From contig ML976683.1 of assembly GCA_010015655.1 (NCBI GenBank), positions 9,051 through 73,050 on the forward strand: DNA of 64,000 nt, given 5' to 3'. The DNA comes from Bimuria novae-zelandiae CBS 107.79. Taxonomy: Eukaryota > Ascomycota > Dothideomycetes > Pleosporales > Didymosphaeriaceae. The notes beneath the pieces were generated by a model. That model had not been told where the DNA came from, made no database searches, and saw only the letters and a program-made list of their open reading frames with translations. The translations under genes and the position numbers were made by a program. Positions within the stretch are counted from its first letter, which is position 1; every line of letters starts with the position of its first letter. Shown in pieces: positions 47,401-58,905 of this stretch.

Positions 47401-49300
47401 GATATTCTCTCTAGTCGCATAGTGTAGGTAAGTAGTAAAGGTAAGGTAATTAATAGCTTACTCTACATCTTTAACTTTTTACTTTATTTTTTTAAAATTA
47501 TATAAATTATCTTCTTTCTTAGAGTATTCTTTAAATTTTTAAATATACAAGGTAATGGCTTCGGGTAATAAAGTCTTATTATAGAATTCTTTATATAAGG
47601 ATATGTACTAGTTCTTCGCGCGCGTATGGTTATTGCGAGGATAATTTAATAACTAGTATCCTTCCTTATAGCAGACGAAGCATTTCTTTATCTACGTACA
47701 ATTATCCCTAGAGCGTGACCTAAATCCTAGTAGAGACCTTTCACGTCCTCTTCTGCGGGATGAGAAGCTCCTTTCTCTCCGTATAAAGTAGTATTAGTAA
47801 TTAGTATAGTATACGTTAAATAGTTCCTAGAAGTATTAGTTAGCTTTATAGTTTATAGTAACTTAAAGTACTACTTATAGGTTACTAAATAAAGCTTCGC
47901 ACGAAGGTTTAATAGTAAATATAATATACTTTAGTTCTAGCTATCCTTAACAGGCTTGTATAATAGTAGTGTAAAGTATAGTATCCCCTTTAAAGCCCAG
48001 TCTTATTACTCTTTAAGCAAGCGTAAGCTTGTTAATTATTATTTTTAGGACTTTATATAAACTTTTATTAAGATTCTTTTATTAGCATCGTGCGAAGGTT
48101 ATTATTATTTAGTTAGTTTAGTATTAACTATAATTTACGTTTATATTAAAATAGGTACTTATAGCTTCGTATAGATACTTCCAGGTATATTCTAGTCTTA
48201 TATTATGCAGGTAATACATGTTCGCATGGCCTTTTAAGATATCTAGAAAGATGTCTGCGTACTAGGTTTCCTAAATATCTAATCGTCGGCAGAGATCTAT
48301 AAAGATTCTAGTCTTATTATAAAGATATTATATAATTAACTAGTATAGTTATTATCCTTCTTTTATACCTTTTAAAATTATATAATCTTGTCTGCTAAAA
48401 GTCTCTTATTAACTAATTCCCTAGTAGGTGGCTGTTCGTACGGGCTATAACATTATAGGTATTAGACTAGGGTTACTTATAGTAGCGCGTACACTGCAAT
48501 AGGTGGTGGTGCGTACGATTAGGGATATAGGGCAGGCGCTAGATAGAATAATATAAGTTATTTATATAGTAACTATTATAGCGCTAGTTAAGGTGCTAGA
48601 GTAGGTAATTCTAGTACCTTTAGGATAGTTAGTAGTATTACGTTTAGTCTGCTTTCGTGCAGAGCCTTATATTGCAATAGAGGTTACGTACAGATCTTTT
48701 AAGTGTAATAGCTTTCCCTTACAGCGTATTATATAGCTTTATAGCTATTACTACGCTGCTATTAGATAAAGGCGTAATATTTTTATCTATTAGTACTTAT
48801 AGTAATTCCCGCTTAAACGCATGGTTAAGCTTATTAAAGTATATTTATATTTATTTATTAAAGTCTTTTTAATATGCCTAAAGGAGTTACGCTCTAGTTA
48901 TAGTTATTATATAAAAACTAGTAATAGTATATTTCAGGTATAATAGCTATTACCTACGCGTAGATAATACTATATTAATCCTATCCTCCTAGAATTCTAG
49001 GTTAGTATCCCTTATTAGTATTACTATTAATATCCTTATATCCTTTGCATATTATTCGTATGCATAGATATTATCCTAGCTTTTTATATTATATTAGATA
49101 ACTACTACTTAGGGCGAGGAGTCTAGCAACTAATAGCATAATATTATAGGTTTATATTGTTTAATTAATTAGTTAGTTTTATACGGAGGGTTATAGCTAG
49201 TTACTTATTTATATAGCCTTGTTATTAGGTGGTACTTATCGCATAGTCTTTCTCTCTTCTCGTATAGTGTCCTTACTGTAGCACTATTTACTCCCCTATG
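47400..49300 (-). pseudogene. Copia M gag and zinc knuckle
   Basis: Minus-strand gag. The zinc knuckle is visible at about 47,655-47,700: KKCFVCYKEGY followed by LLNYPR, a damaged form of the fungal copia CFVCGKEGCWSTNHP type. An Arg/Ser-rich segment (SRRRGRERSLLGFRSRSRD) precedes it at about 47,710-47,765. The start codon was not fixed; gag must begin left of the LTR at 49,461. Confidence 0.65.
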
Positions 49301-49460
49301 CTAGTTCTGCAAGTAGTACTAAGTCTTCTCTATATAATTAAGAAATTAACCTCTATTAGTTAAGATAGGTAATAAAATAGAAGAACCTATTTACTTAAAT
49401 TAACTTTTATCTTCCTTCTTACTAATTTACGGTTAACCTTACTATTTAACTACTAATTAG

Positions 49461-49720
49461 TGTTAATAGGGCTCTTATAGCTAGCTATACATAGGGTAAG
49501 TATAGTGTAGTAAAATATAAGGTTTTATCCGGTGTGCATAGTGTATAAAGTAATAAGGAGGGTAACTAGTTTGTGTAATTGCTTTATCTCTCTATTGTAC
49601 GAACGAAGGTGGCGATATTTCAGGAGGCAAGTTACGCACGGACATTACATAAGACAACCACGTAATCACGTATTAGGCCTTATAGAATACCCTTCGCCGT
49701 ATCGCCCCTGCGTACGGACA
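49461..49720 (-). repeat. 5' LTR of copia M
   Basis: 260 bp, TGTTAATAGGGCTCTTATAG to GCGTACGGACA, same length as the LTR at 43,820. Differences are almost all C/T or G/A. A short plus-strand open frame inside (49,532-49,732) is not a gene. Confidence 0.88.
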
Positions 49721-50800
49721 AATATAGTCTAGAAGTCCTTAATAGACGTTAATCTAGCATTTATATAGCGCGTCCTAGGTATCTTATATAAATAGGGATT
49801 TTAAAAAGATTATTGCCTAAAAGCCTATTTCTATATTAATAACGTGTAGTATATTCTTATTACTAATTTATATAATATTTATTACTATTTTATAGTTAAA
49901 GTGCGTATTATCCTTAATAGAAAATTTAAATTATTATAGAGAAGGGTTGTATAATTAGCATTAGTAGTAGAACTTCTTAATTTCTTCTAGTATAGATTAG
50001 TCGACTTCGTGTCTAGTAGTAGAAAGCATCTTGTGGAGTCTCTCCGTACGGGAGTGTCTAAAGCGTTGATATAGACGTTAGAGTTCTATCTCTATAAAGT
50101 ACGAGATTACTTTGTCTTGGCCTGTATTAAAGAATAGGTGTCCCTATTTCTGTATAATGGGTATAGTTAAACTATCTTTCTATATAATAATATTAAGAAT
50201 GTTATTATAGTAGGCTTCTAGCCTATCGGCGTCTGCTAGGGATAGTAGGAATAGTATAGGGGTATTAAGAATATAGTAAATAACTCTACTAATTAGGTTC
50301 TCTATTTATATGGTCTCTAGTAAACTCTATAGGTTCTAGCCTCTAAAGAAAATATTTATTATCTTTAGAGTCTAGTTTACCTTTATACGAGGGTTCTCCC
50401 TTAGGTATACTTCTAATTAAAACTTATTAATAGTAGATATCTTTGCTGCACCTATATCTTGAAGTTCTTTTTAGTTCTCTATATAGTATTAATCCTTAAT
50501 AATAAACTAGTCCGCACGTTAGTTAGTCTCTTTACTATAGATATTTTTACTAGTAGTGTAGTGTAGGTAAATAGCTATTATAAGGAAATATATAGCTTCT
50601 TTGCTATAATTATTAATGTTAGAGTTATTATTCCTATTTATAAAGTTATTAGCCTTACTATTAGAATATCCTTTATATTCTATAATATAGGCTAAGACTT
50701 TTATATAAGTTAGCGTGTAGTTATATCTCTTCTCGTACAAGGAAATATATTATTGTTTAGCTTTTAATTTATCTATATAAAAATAGTTTAAGGACTAATA

Positions 50801-50834
<34 letters not shown>

Positions 50835-51650
50835 TACATATAAAGCACTTCTTCCCTTTTATACTATTACCCCTTCTACGTTGTGCGTTTCGTGATCGTA
50901 CGTACGATGGGCCTAAGTTCTGGTATGGCATTCTAGGCCTACTATTGTGCGTAGGTCAAGAGGGTATACAGGTAGTAGTTATATATTATTTATTAGTATA
51001 GTACGTTCTGTGCATGTCTTGTACGTACTAGTTAGCTTATCTATCTATTATAATTTATAATACTATTTAAAGGTCTCTAAATAGTGCTTCGCACGTAGGT
51101 TTAATAAAAAATATTACTTATTTAAGTTTTAGTTACTCTTTATATACTTATATAACTATTATATATAGTTATACTTTGCCTTTAAATAATAGTCCTATAG
51201 CCCTTTATGCGAGGGTTAGTCTATTAATTATTATATTAAGGACTTTATATAAAGACTTATTAGGGTTCTTATGTTTATATCATGCGAAGGTTATAGTCGT
51301 CTAGTTTATTTAATACTAGTTATAGTTAATTATAGTATTAAAGTGCCTATTAATTTAAATATATAGAGTTTTCTAGGTTTATTTAGGTTTAATATTATAA
51401 ATATAGTAGGCGCTCGCGTGGCCTTCTAGTATATCTAGAAAAGGGGCTAAATACAAGCTTTTTAAAATATCTAGTCGTACGTAAAGCTTAATAAAGATCT
51501 AGGTTTTATTATATAAAATATTATATAGCTTATTAGAGTAGTTATTCTTCTTCTTTTAAGTCTTCTAGAATTACACGATCTTATCTAGTAGTATTCTTTT
51601 ATTTAGTACTTTATATGCGGGCGATAAATTATATATTTATTAAAATAGTA
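49721..51650 (-). pseudogene. Copia N, middle part: integrase start, protease, zinc knuckle
   Basis: Continuation of N to the right of M, colinear with M's region from about 46,575 rightwards. The zinc knuckle starts at about 50,840-50,880 (KGKK-CF/L pattern) but is interrupted by a 29-bp poly-T (poly-A on the coding strand). A 73-codon open piece (50,519-50,740, YEKRYNYTLTYIKVLAYIIE) lies just after it. Confidence 0.65.
50803..50831. repeat. Poly-T homopolymer (29 bp)
   Basis: Uninterrupted T run at the position where the zinc knuckle of copia N's gag should continue. It is poly-A on the coding strand and is absent at the same place in M. Confidence 0.9.
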
Positions 51651-51652
51651 TA

Positions 51653-53523
51653 ACGTACCTTACGGGCGAGTCGGACACACGGGCGAGTTGGACACTCTGC
51701 CAAGACCCTACTAAAATTTATACTCTATATAATAGTATAGAACGCGCATAAATAGTTATAAGAAATTATAATAGGCTAATTTACTTAAAATTTACTTTTA
51801 TAGCTTATTTATAAGTACGTAAGTTATACCTAGCCTCGCCGTAGCGTCTATAGCGCTATTAAGTTAATTCGCCTTTATTAGCGCGCACCCTCTTTTTTAC
51901 CTTTTTTTTATTACTACGCGCTATAAAGTCCTTTAGGGGAGCTAGTTACTAGCTATTAGTAGCTATAAGGACTTCTTTTTACTATAATTACTTTCTTTTA
52001 TGCAATTTCCGTCGCGTAGTAGCCTTATTAGTAGCTTAAAGTTTAGCGATCTATTTTTACGCTAACACTAGCTTATACGCTACTATTACTACGCCTTTTA
52101 CTATCTTTTTAAAGGCCTTAACTAGGCTTATTAGGGAACTATCTAGGTGCCTCTAAATCTTCTCCTTTACTAGCGTTAATTGTGACCCGAATTCTAGGGT
52201 GTTGCTAGGCGTTTGCGACTGCTACGTACTATTATGTATAGTATAAGACGAAGGCGTACGTAGATAGACGTTAAGCTTTAATATTACTACTTTTAGGTTA
52301 AGGGGAACGAGGCTAGCGCCTTAAAAGCCTCTTTAAATATTACTTTAAGCTATTATAGCTTTAAACGTAGTAATAAAATAAGGTAAAAACTTAATTTTAG
52401 TAATATACGTAATATAGTTACGTATTAGATTCTTAGCTTAGCGCCTATACGCCTTCTTTAACGGCGAGAAACACCTCACATCTAGTGGCTGCAGGAGGTG
52501 CGACGAATATAGAGGTATATAGAGAGTAATAATCTTGTGATCCTTATAGTATTACTAAAATTTAAGCAAGTTATAGCTCTCGTAGCTATTAATAATAAGT
52601 AACTAATAGCTACTAGTAGTACGCCTTTTTATATGCGCATTAAAGTGCTTTAGCTATTATAGACTAAGCTTATTTATTATCTAGCTATTCTTAGAGACTG
52701 CAATAATCTAATTATAAGGTAAATCCTTCTCTTTATACTAGATAGAGAGGTGGTGCTTGCCCTAGAAGATAAGGAAGGGTGGAATTACCTAGCCTATTAT
52801 ATTAATGCCCTAGATAACTAAAGTTTATTACTAATTATTTTACTGCACGCTTTTAGGCCTGCCTTAACGCTTAGAGCTTATAATAACTACTCCTATTAAT
52901 ATTATGCCTATTATAAAGCTAGTCTTATTAAAATTATAGGTATACTTATTTAAGATACTATACTTGGCTTTAGTATTCTCTATAAGCCAGAACTAGTCTT
53001 GTATAACTTTAGGATCCTTACAGAGGGCTCTCTTATAGTCGTACTTTTAATTAAACTTAACTTAGAGCTCTAGCTAGCGCTTTACAAAAGTTATAGCCTA
53101 GTTCTAGCTAATAAGGTCGCGGTAACGCTTAGCTAGTAAAGAATTAGCTATATCTTTTATAATAGTAAGCCAGGGCGGAAATCCTCGCGTATTTAGGTTA
53201 AGTATTTACTAAATAATTACCTACTCTTCTATCTTTAGTAGTTTTATTAAGTTAGGCGTATAATTACGTTAAAAGGTCTTTTTAGCGCGTTAGTTACTTA
53301 GTGTAGTTTAAAAAATATTATAGATAGCTATAGCGCGTTACTAATTTAGAGTTACGTTTTATTTAATAGCCTAAAGCGTAAGCTATATACAAGTCTCTTT
53401 TAATTATAGTAGCTAATAAGGTGGTTGATACATCGCGTTATAGTATTATTAATAGTACGTTTTGGTGGGGTCTTAGCAGAGTGTCCGACTCGCCCGTGTG
53501 TCCGACTCGCCCGTGAGGTACGT
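51653..53523. mobile_element. Tan1/pogo-like DNA transposon B, complete, nested in N
   Basis: 1,871 bp between TA 51,651-51,652 and TA 53,524-53,525. The terminal inverted repeats are about 60 bp: ACGTACCTYACGGGCGAGTC, then GGACAC-ACGGGCGAGT-GGACACTCTGC-AAGACCC. Each terminus contains the unit CGGGCGAGTYGGACAC twice in direct order. The mismatches between the two termini are all C/T. Same family as element A at 2,006-3,838. Confidence 0.9.
52060..53400 (-). pseudogene. Transposase of element B
   Basis: Minus-strand pogo/Tan1-type transposase with TAG/TAA breaks. In order it has a CENP-B-like DNA-binding region (RYRDLI, YNFCKALARAL), YNFNKTSFIIG in place of the usual first catalytic YNFDETGF (about 52,905-52,935), KHFNAHTKRRTTSSYWLLII (about 52,620-52,680), and YIPPYSSHLLQPLDVRCFSP (about 52,470-52,530), then LKKAYRR. 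One of two catalytic acids of the first motif is lost. Borders approximate. Confidence 0.78.
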
Positions 53524-53525
53524 TA

Positions 53526-54710
53526 ATTTATTTTTATATTAGTACTTTATATAGTTATAAAGCTACTCGTGCGAACTAATACTATAGTTATAGTTAAGGC
53601 CTTAAACTTTTATACGTATCTTGTTTATGCAGGGGAGTATAGAGTGTTTCCTATCCATATAGTTAGGTGTATTTCGTAGTGTGTTCCCTCTGGCGCCCAT
53701 CTTACTAGTCTTGTAAAGACAGGTTATACGGAGCTCTCTGCGTAGAGGTTGCGTGCGCCCTTAGGGTAGAAGTTATAGTGGTTTATAGCGTTAGCTCGTA
53801 CGTGCATTGTTCTTATTTAATAGTTTATATATATAGTTATTCTCGTTTAATAGTTTGTACGTGTGGCGTTCCTAATAAAGTAGTACCTTTTAGTCCCTGT
53901 ATTGTATAGAGTCCTTGTGCGATAGTGTAGAGCTTCTATACCTAGTTATTATAATCTAAGCTAGGCGTAATTATAGTAATTTTTTTATTTATAAGGAGTA
54001 CGTAGAGTTCCCCCTTAACTACGCATAAGAGGTTGCTAAATTATTTATATAATTAATATAAAAAAGTCTTTTTCTCTTTAGCGTATTATACATAGCTTTA
54101 TAAAAGCTAGGATAGCGTATAATATAAGCTTCTTTTTACTTAACATTTTATTTATAGTAAACGTTAGTATAAAGTATTTTAAACTTATATCTCTTCTTAG
54201 TGTTTATACAGGGATACTAGTCTTATTACTTAATTTTTAGTATAGCTTATTTTTTTTTGTTATAGTAGTATGCGAGCTCTGTGTAGAATTCTACGTAATA
54301 GTATATATTTTTTAAGTTCTATCCTATATATTAGGCTAGTTAGTATATTAGGCTTAAGTTTAGATGCTTAGTGCTATTATATTATATTATATTATATTAT
54401 ATTATATTACATTATATAACGTAATTATTATTAAGGTAATATATTACGTCTATATTATGTAGTATATCTTTTATTATTATATAATACGTACTATTTTCTT
54501 TCGTTGCATATAGTATATTTTTAGTAAGTAAGGTAGGTGTTATATTATATAAGGCGTAAGTTAATCTCTAAAGCTTTTAAATCCCTCTAATACTTTAGTA
54601 ATAAAATAGAGCCTATACTTCTTATATAAGTAGTCTCTGTCTTTACTTTTACTAATTTATAGTAAACTCTCTAGGCGGGTAAGGCGTAGAGATAATTAAT
54701 TACTAATTAG
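53526..54710 (-). pseudogene. Copia N gag, N-terminal part
   Basis: Minus-strand gag region of N between transposon B and the 5' LTR. It is heavily mutated; gag is assigned by position and by colinearity with M rather than by readable motifs. Patches such as 53,690-53,900 keep some CpA/TpG. It includes a pentanucleotide microsatellite near 54,375. Confidence 0.45.
54375..54412. repeat. Pentanucleotide microsatellite (TATAT/ATTAT type)
   Basis: Seven to eight tandem copies of ATTAT, with the last copy altered to ATTAC. Confidence 0.85.
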
Positions 54711-54965
54711 TATTAAATAGGCTATACTAAGCTAAGCATATCGCGATATAATAGGGCTAAATAGTTATATAATAGTATAAGTAAGAAAAGGGTCTGGTAT
54801 TTAAGTCTTGTCTGTCTTATCTACGTATAGGAAAAAGAGGGTTACAAGGATTAATGTTCGCGTACGGTGCCTGTAGCCTGTGCCTTTACCTGTGCGGTAT
54901 TATATAACCATTGTCACCTGTCTTAAGACATTATATTAGATAGCTGCCCGTACTGCGTACGGATA
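54711..54965 (-). repeat. 5' LTR of copia N
   Basis: 255 bp, TATTAAATAGG to TGCGTACGGATA, partner of 40,847-41,101. It is followed by the target duplication ATAAT. The first half is more mutated than the second, which keeps GTGCCTGTAGCCTGTGCC. Confidence 0.88.
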
Positions 54966-54974
54966 ATAATAGTA

Positions 54975-56790
54975 TTATAGGAGCTAGACTTTATAAGTAT
55001 ACGTAGACCTAGTTATTAAGAGTAACTTATTAACTTTAGGAATATTATTAATAGTAATAACTTGAGGTATCTTAAGAAGCCTTTTAAGAGGTAAATAAAT
55101 CTTATTAGTTTGCCTAGTAGCCTTTTAGGAGGCTTAAAGGTCCTAGTAAAGTTACGTTTTAGCTTATTTTATAATTTAATTCTTCTCGCACTTACGTGAC
55201 TTTACCTCTTATTATTAAAAGCGTAATGTTTTAGCTACTAACCTTATATGCGCTTTCTCCTTTTTTATAACTCTTTAAAGTATTAATTCTCTTTTTTTTA
55301 TTACATAATCTTATTATTAAAGTCCTTTTATACTTATTTCTTGCAGGCGTCTTAAATCTTTATAAGTAATTAAAATATAGCTTTACTATTATAATTATTA
55401 GGTGCTTAAAATAAGAGAGGTTTACTACGTTAATAGCGCTTCTTCTCGTTATAAAGGGCTTTACGTAATTACTTATTCTTATATTATAAGAGTTACCTTT
55501 ATATAGCTATTACGTAAAGGCTTTATAAAAGTTATTAAGCGCTAGAATTATACCTACTTATTATCTTCTTTATTACTTACCTTAGTAAACGTTCAATCCT
55601 ACGCAAATCTAAAGCTAAGAGAATTAATATACTACTTTTACTTAAAGAAGGCCTCTTATAATCCTTCTTAGTAAATTTTTAAAGATAACGTTAGGGTTAA
55701 ATAGCGCAAGCCTAGTTACCTTAAACGCCTTTAGGATTGTCTCTTCCTTAAAGGCGGTATGCCACGCGGCGTAAAAGAGGCGATAGAAATCTCTCTTGGT
55801 GATAGAGGAGATGCCTTGACAGTTGTACATGAAGCTCGTGAGCTCCGCGCTATAAGCCAACAAGAGAGGCTTAAAGAGAGAGACGTTAAGCGGCTAAAGC
55901 GTGTGGGTAGCGTGCGGAGGATATATAGTAAGGAGTATATAGTTTTTGTTACATTGTTTAATAAAGTCTATCGTAATATAAGAGCTATAGCTATTAAGAA
56001 TTAATAAGTAATAAGTATGCCTTACTTTTACTTTTATCTCGCGATTAAATACCTGCTTTAACTATTATAAGCTAAGCTCGTTGTTAGTCTACCTGCTTAG
56101 TAATAAGGTAAAGAAGGTCTTATAGATATTAAAATTAAAATTTTAAAGCTAGGTATCTTAAAGATTACCTAAAGCTACCTAATAAATAAGGGTAGGCGTA
56201 AGAGCTAAACTATAAGTATAAATATATATAATTATTATAATTTACTCTTTATTATTATTTTATATTATTTACTTAATCTCTCTGCGCTTATATTATTAGC
56301 AGGAAAAGATTCTCTTTATTTTACTAAGTATCCTAATTAAGAATTCCTTTTTATTTATATTATATATATAGCGTAGCTTAACGTCGTACTAGTTAATCTT
56401 CTTACGTAGGAGATTAAAATATAGCTTATATTTAAAAATAAAGTTAGCTCTATAGCGTAAAGCGTTTATACTACTAGTCTATTAATTAATAAGCTTAATA
56501 TTATAATAGTTTATAAATTAATCTACCTAGTTTTTTTTGCTCTTTTTAGGTAATTTAGGCTATAAAATTTTATATTATTTACCTTAGAGGTAGTAAGCCG
56601 CGTACGCAAAACTTATTCATATAAGTAATAAAATATATTTTTTATTATTAGATAAGAAGATAGTATTTATTATTTACCTTTTATTTAGTACCCTAAACAC
56701 CCCGCGCTTTTTTAGATAAAGTTATATAATTAACCCCGTACTTTTTTATAACCTAAGTATAATTAGGTTTATTACTAAGTTTTATGGATT
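54975..56790 (-). pseudogene. Transposase of pogo-like element Q
   Basis: Minus-strand pogo-type transposase, heavily mutated. The best-kept part at 55,640-55,870 reads SFMYNCQGISSITKRDFYRL, YAAWHTAFKEETILKAFKVT and LALFNPNVIF, the family block after the catalytic core. The C-terminal coil (55,050-55,340, e.g. RVIKKEKAHKVSSQN) runs to the point where copia N is inserted. The catalytic core and N-terminus (56,000-56,790) are too damaged to read residue by residue. Confidence 0.65.
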
Positions 56791-56925
56791 TAATTACTAC
56801 AATTGTGGCCTCTATATTATAGTTTTTTGTAGAGATATTGATGTTTTAAGATGCGTAGGTTTTGGTTATGGGAGACGAAAAACGTGCGTTAGGTGGGGAC
56901 GTGCGCTGGGTGGGGAATCACAGTA

Positions 56926-57190
56926 AATGACATGTTAGAATTTTTATTCCGTCCACAGGCCTTTTCCCACTGTCAGTCCTATCTGCCATAGCGCGGACCA
57001 GGACAGAGCGGTATAGCACCGTGTAACACTTTGGATACCCACGGATTCAAGGGAGGCATTCACCTAACAGGTCGAACGTGTAATGGGCCAGGCCCATACA
57101 CGCGCTGCGTGATACTCGCAGCTGTCAGTCATGTGATTACACCGCTGAGTCCTCGGCCTGATTAGCACTGGTTACGGGCGCGGCGAGGTA
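56926..57190. other. Resumed host DNA right of transposon Q
   Basis: About 265 bp with normal CpA/TpG and GC, between Q's TA duplication and the TA before element E. It is the continuation of the island that ends at 40,675. No gene recognised. Confidence 0.5.
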
Positions 57191-58905
57191 CAGTGCCCGT
57201 GCGCGGGTCGAGCCACCCGAACACCAAAACAATATTATCGCCCTAACTTCAACACGTCATAACTCCACTAACATATATCTGATTCAAGAAGCGATTAAAG
57301 ATATTAAATTACGTAAACTAAAAGAAAAATTTTTATACTATAAAGTTACAAAAAAAATTTAGTGTTAATCAAACGACGTTGTCGCGGAGGCACTAAGGGA
57401 AACAGGTTAACTTTAAAGCCTAGGCAGAACGCTAGCTATTACTTAACCCGTAACAAGAGCAGGAGCTTATGTTATACATAGAAAGATGCGTACGGCGAGG
57501 CTTACCACCAACAAGAGAGATGCTGCGAAATTTCGCAGGTACGATAGCGAATCATGAGGTTTCTGATAGCTGGGTTACTCGGTTTCTTCAGCGCCACAAC
57601 GCTCACCTCATCACCAAATGGAGCGCCGGGATCGATCGCAACCGCCACCGAGCTGACTCTAGAGAAAGATACTAGCTTTACTTCAACTTGTTGCATTCGA
57701 AGATCTAATAGTACAGCGTTGACGCGCGTAACACGTACAATATGGATGAGAAGGGCTTTTTTGTCGGCGTTATAGCTCGCTCAAAAAGAATCTTCACTAA
57801 GCGAACTTGGGTGGACGAGAAGCGTACAGCGGCGATCCAAGATGGCAGCAGGAAGTGGATAACGCTTCTGGCTTGTGTGTGCGCTTCTGGGGAGGCGCTG
57901 CTGCCGGCGCTTATATACCAGGGCTCATCCGGGATTCAATCGAGCTGGCTTGACAACGTAGAGGTTGGCAAACATGAGGTTTTCTTCTCTAACTTACCTA
58001 CAGGATGGACTAACAACGACCTTGGGATGGCCTAGCTTGAACAGGTGTTTGACCGCTTCACGTAAAGCAAAGCGCGACGGTAGTATCGTCTCCTCATCCT
58101 TGACGGCCACGGCAGCCACCTCACGAGCGATTTCATAGATTTCTGCGACAGCAACAAGATCCTCCTCGCGATATTTCCACCTCACGCTACCCACAGCCTT
58201 CAGCCGCTAGATGTAGTGCTGTTCGCGCCTCTTGCCGCTGAATACTCACGAGAACTCGATCGCCGCCTCCAGCGATCGCAAGGACTGGCAACCTCGAAGA
58301 AAGACAGCTTCTTTGAGGTCGTCTGGGAGGCGTGGAGCTCTACGATGAAGCCGGAGCTGATTTTGAAGAGTTTTCAAGCTACAGACGTGTGGCCGATGGA
58401 CGCAGAGGTTGTACTAAAGCGCTTTAGCAACCGCACTTCACGGCAAGCTAAGGCTTTAAAACTTAGGCTTTAAAACTTGGGCAGTAAGGCGACGGTAATA
58501 CCTAGATTTAGCTCTAAAAGTTATACCACGCTATAGTGCTAAATAAGTTAAAAGTTAAAGCCTAGCAGCTTAAGGCTTTTTTTACTCTCTATAGATGTAG
58601 AATAAGCTCTTTTATTTTAAAAATAATAACCTTAAGCGCGAGATTGCTAGCAAATTAAAGTATAAGAAAAAGCGCTATAAGATAGACCTTTAGTATAATA
58701 AGGAGTATAAAGGCGCTAGAGTTTTTTAGTCTTCTAAGAAAGTCGCTAAAGCGCGCGCGCGAGAAACCTTAAAGTGTAATATAAAAAAGGAACTATAACT
58801 CTAGAAAGCTTATAATAAAGACCTTAAGGCGGCGGCAAGATTATATAAGAAGTAAATAGCTAAAGCCCTAGGGGTGCGAGTTGCGATAGTCTACACATAC
58901 TAATA
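57191..58905 (+). mobile_element. pogo/Fot1-like DNA transposon E, right end missing
   Basis: Left terminus CAGTGCCCGTGCGCGGGTCG next to TA 57,189-57,190, similar to the terminus of D (shared GAGCCACC and AACACCAAAA). The matching right terminus was not found: the transposase tail runs into a different remnant at about 58,860. It is less mutated than any other DNA transposon here. Confidence 0.72.
57272..58905 (+). pseudogene. Transposase of element E, lightly damaged
   Basis: Starts within YLIQEAIKDIKLRKLKEKF (initiator not evident), with one extra A in an A8 run (57,350-57,357). Then SVNQTTLSRRH (helix-turn-helix), RGLPPTREMLRNFAGTIANH and SDSWVTRFLQRH (CENP-B-type domain). All three catalytic aspartates are present: YNMDEKGF (57,745), LDGHGSHL (58,102) and FCDSNKILL (58,147), then HATHSLQPLDV. 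Stops include TAG 57,673 and TAG 58,033 and a TAA at 58,066. The C-terminal Lys-rich coil (58,590-58,900) is strongly mutated and in another frame. The first 400 codons are barely touched by RIP-type change, unlike the tail. Confidence 0.82.

Larger units (their letters stand above)
43820..49720 (-). mobile_element. Ty1-copia retrotransposon M, complete, nested in N
   Basis: 5,901 bp with two 260-bp LTRs (43,820-44,079 and 49,461-49,720). Flanking 5-mers AATAG/AATAT fit a target duplication with one later change, because joining the flanks restores the sequence found at the same place in M itself (around 46,570-46,610). M is thus a relative of N that landed in N's integrase. Order on the minus strand is gag, protease, integrase, RT, RNase H. 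Confidence 0.9.
40847..54965 (-). mobile_element. Ty1-copia retrotransposon N, nested in Q
   Basis: Two 255-bp LTRs (40,847-41,101 and 54,711-54,965) and a perfect 5-bp target duplication ATAAT (40,842-40,846, 54,966-54,970). Minus-strand copia of about 6.3 kb once the inserted copia M (43,820-49,720) and transposon B (51,653-53,523) are taken out. The left LTR keeps its TGTTGAATGGG start; the right LTR reads TATTAAATAGG, mutated by transitions. Confidence 0.9.
40676..56923. mobile_element. pogo-like DNA transposon Q, split by nested retrotransposons
   Basis: Inverted ends 16.2 kb apart: left CTGTGATTCCCCACCCAGCG then CACGTCCCCACCCAACGCACGTTTTCGA, right its reverse complement with one or two changes (56,870-56,923). 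TA duplications lie at 40,674-40,675 and 56,924-56,925. Subtracting copia N and its 5-bp duplication leaves about 2.12 kb, the size of C (2.13 kb) and D (2.05 kb). The interior carries a minus-strand transposase. The doubled CACCCARCGCACG motif in the terminus resembles the end of element F. Confidence 0.85.
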
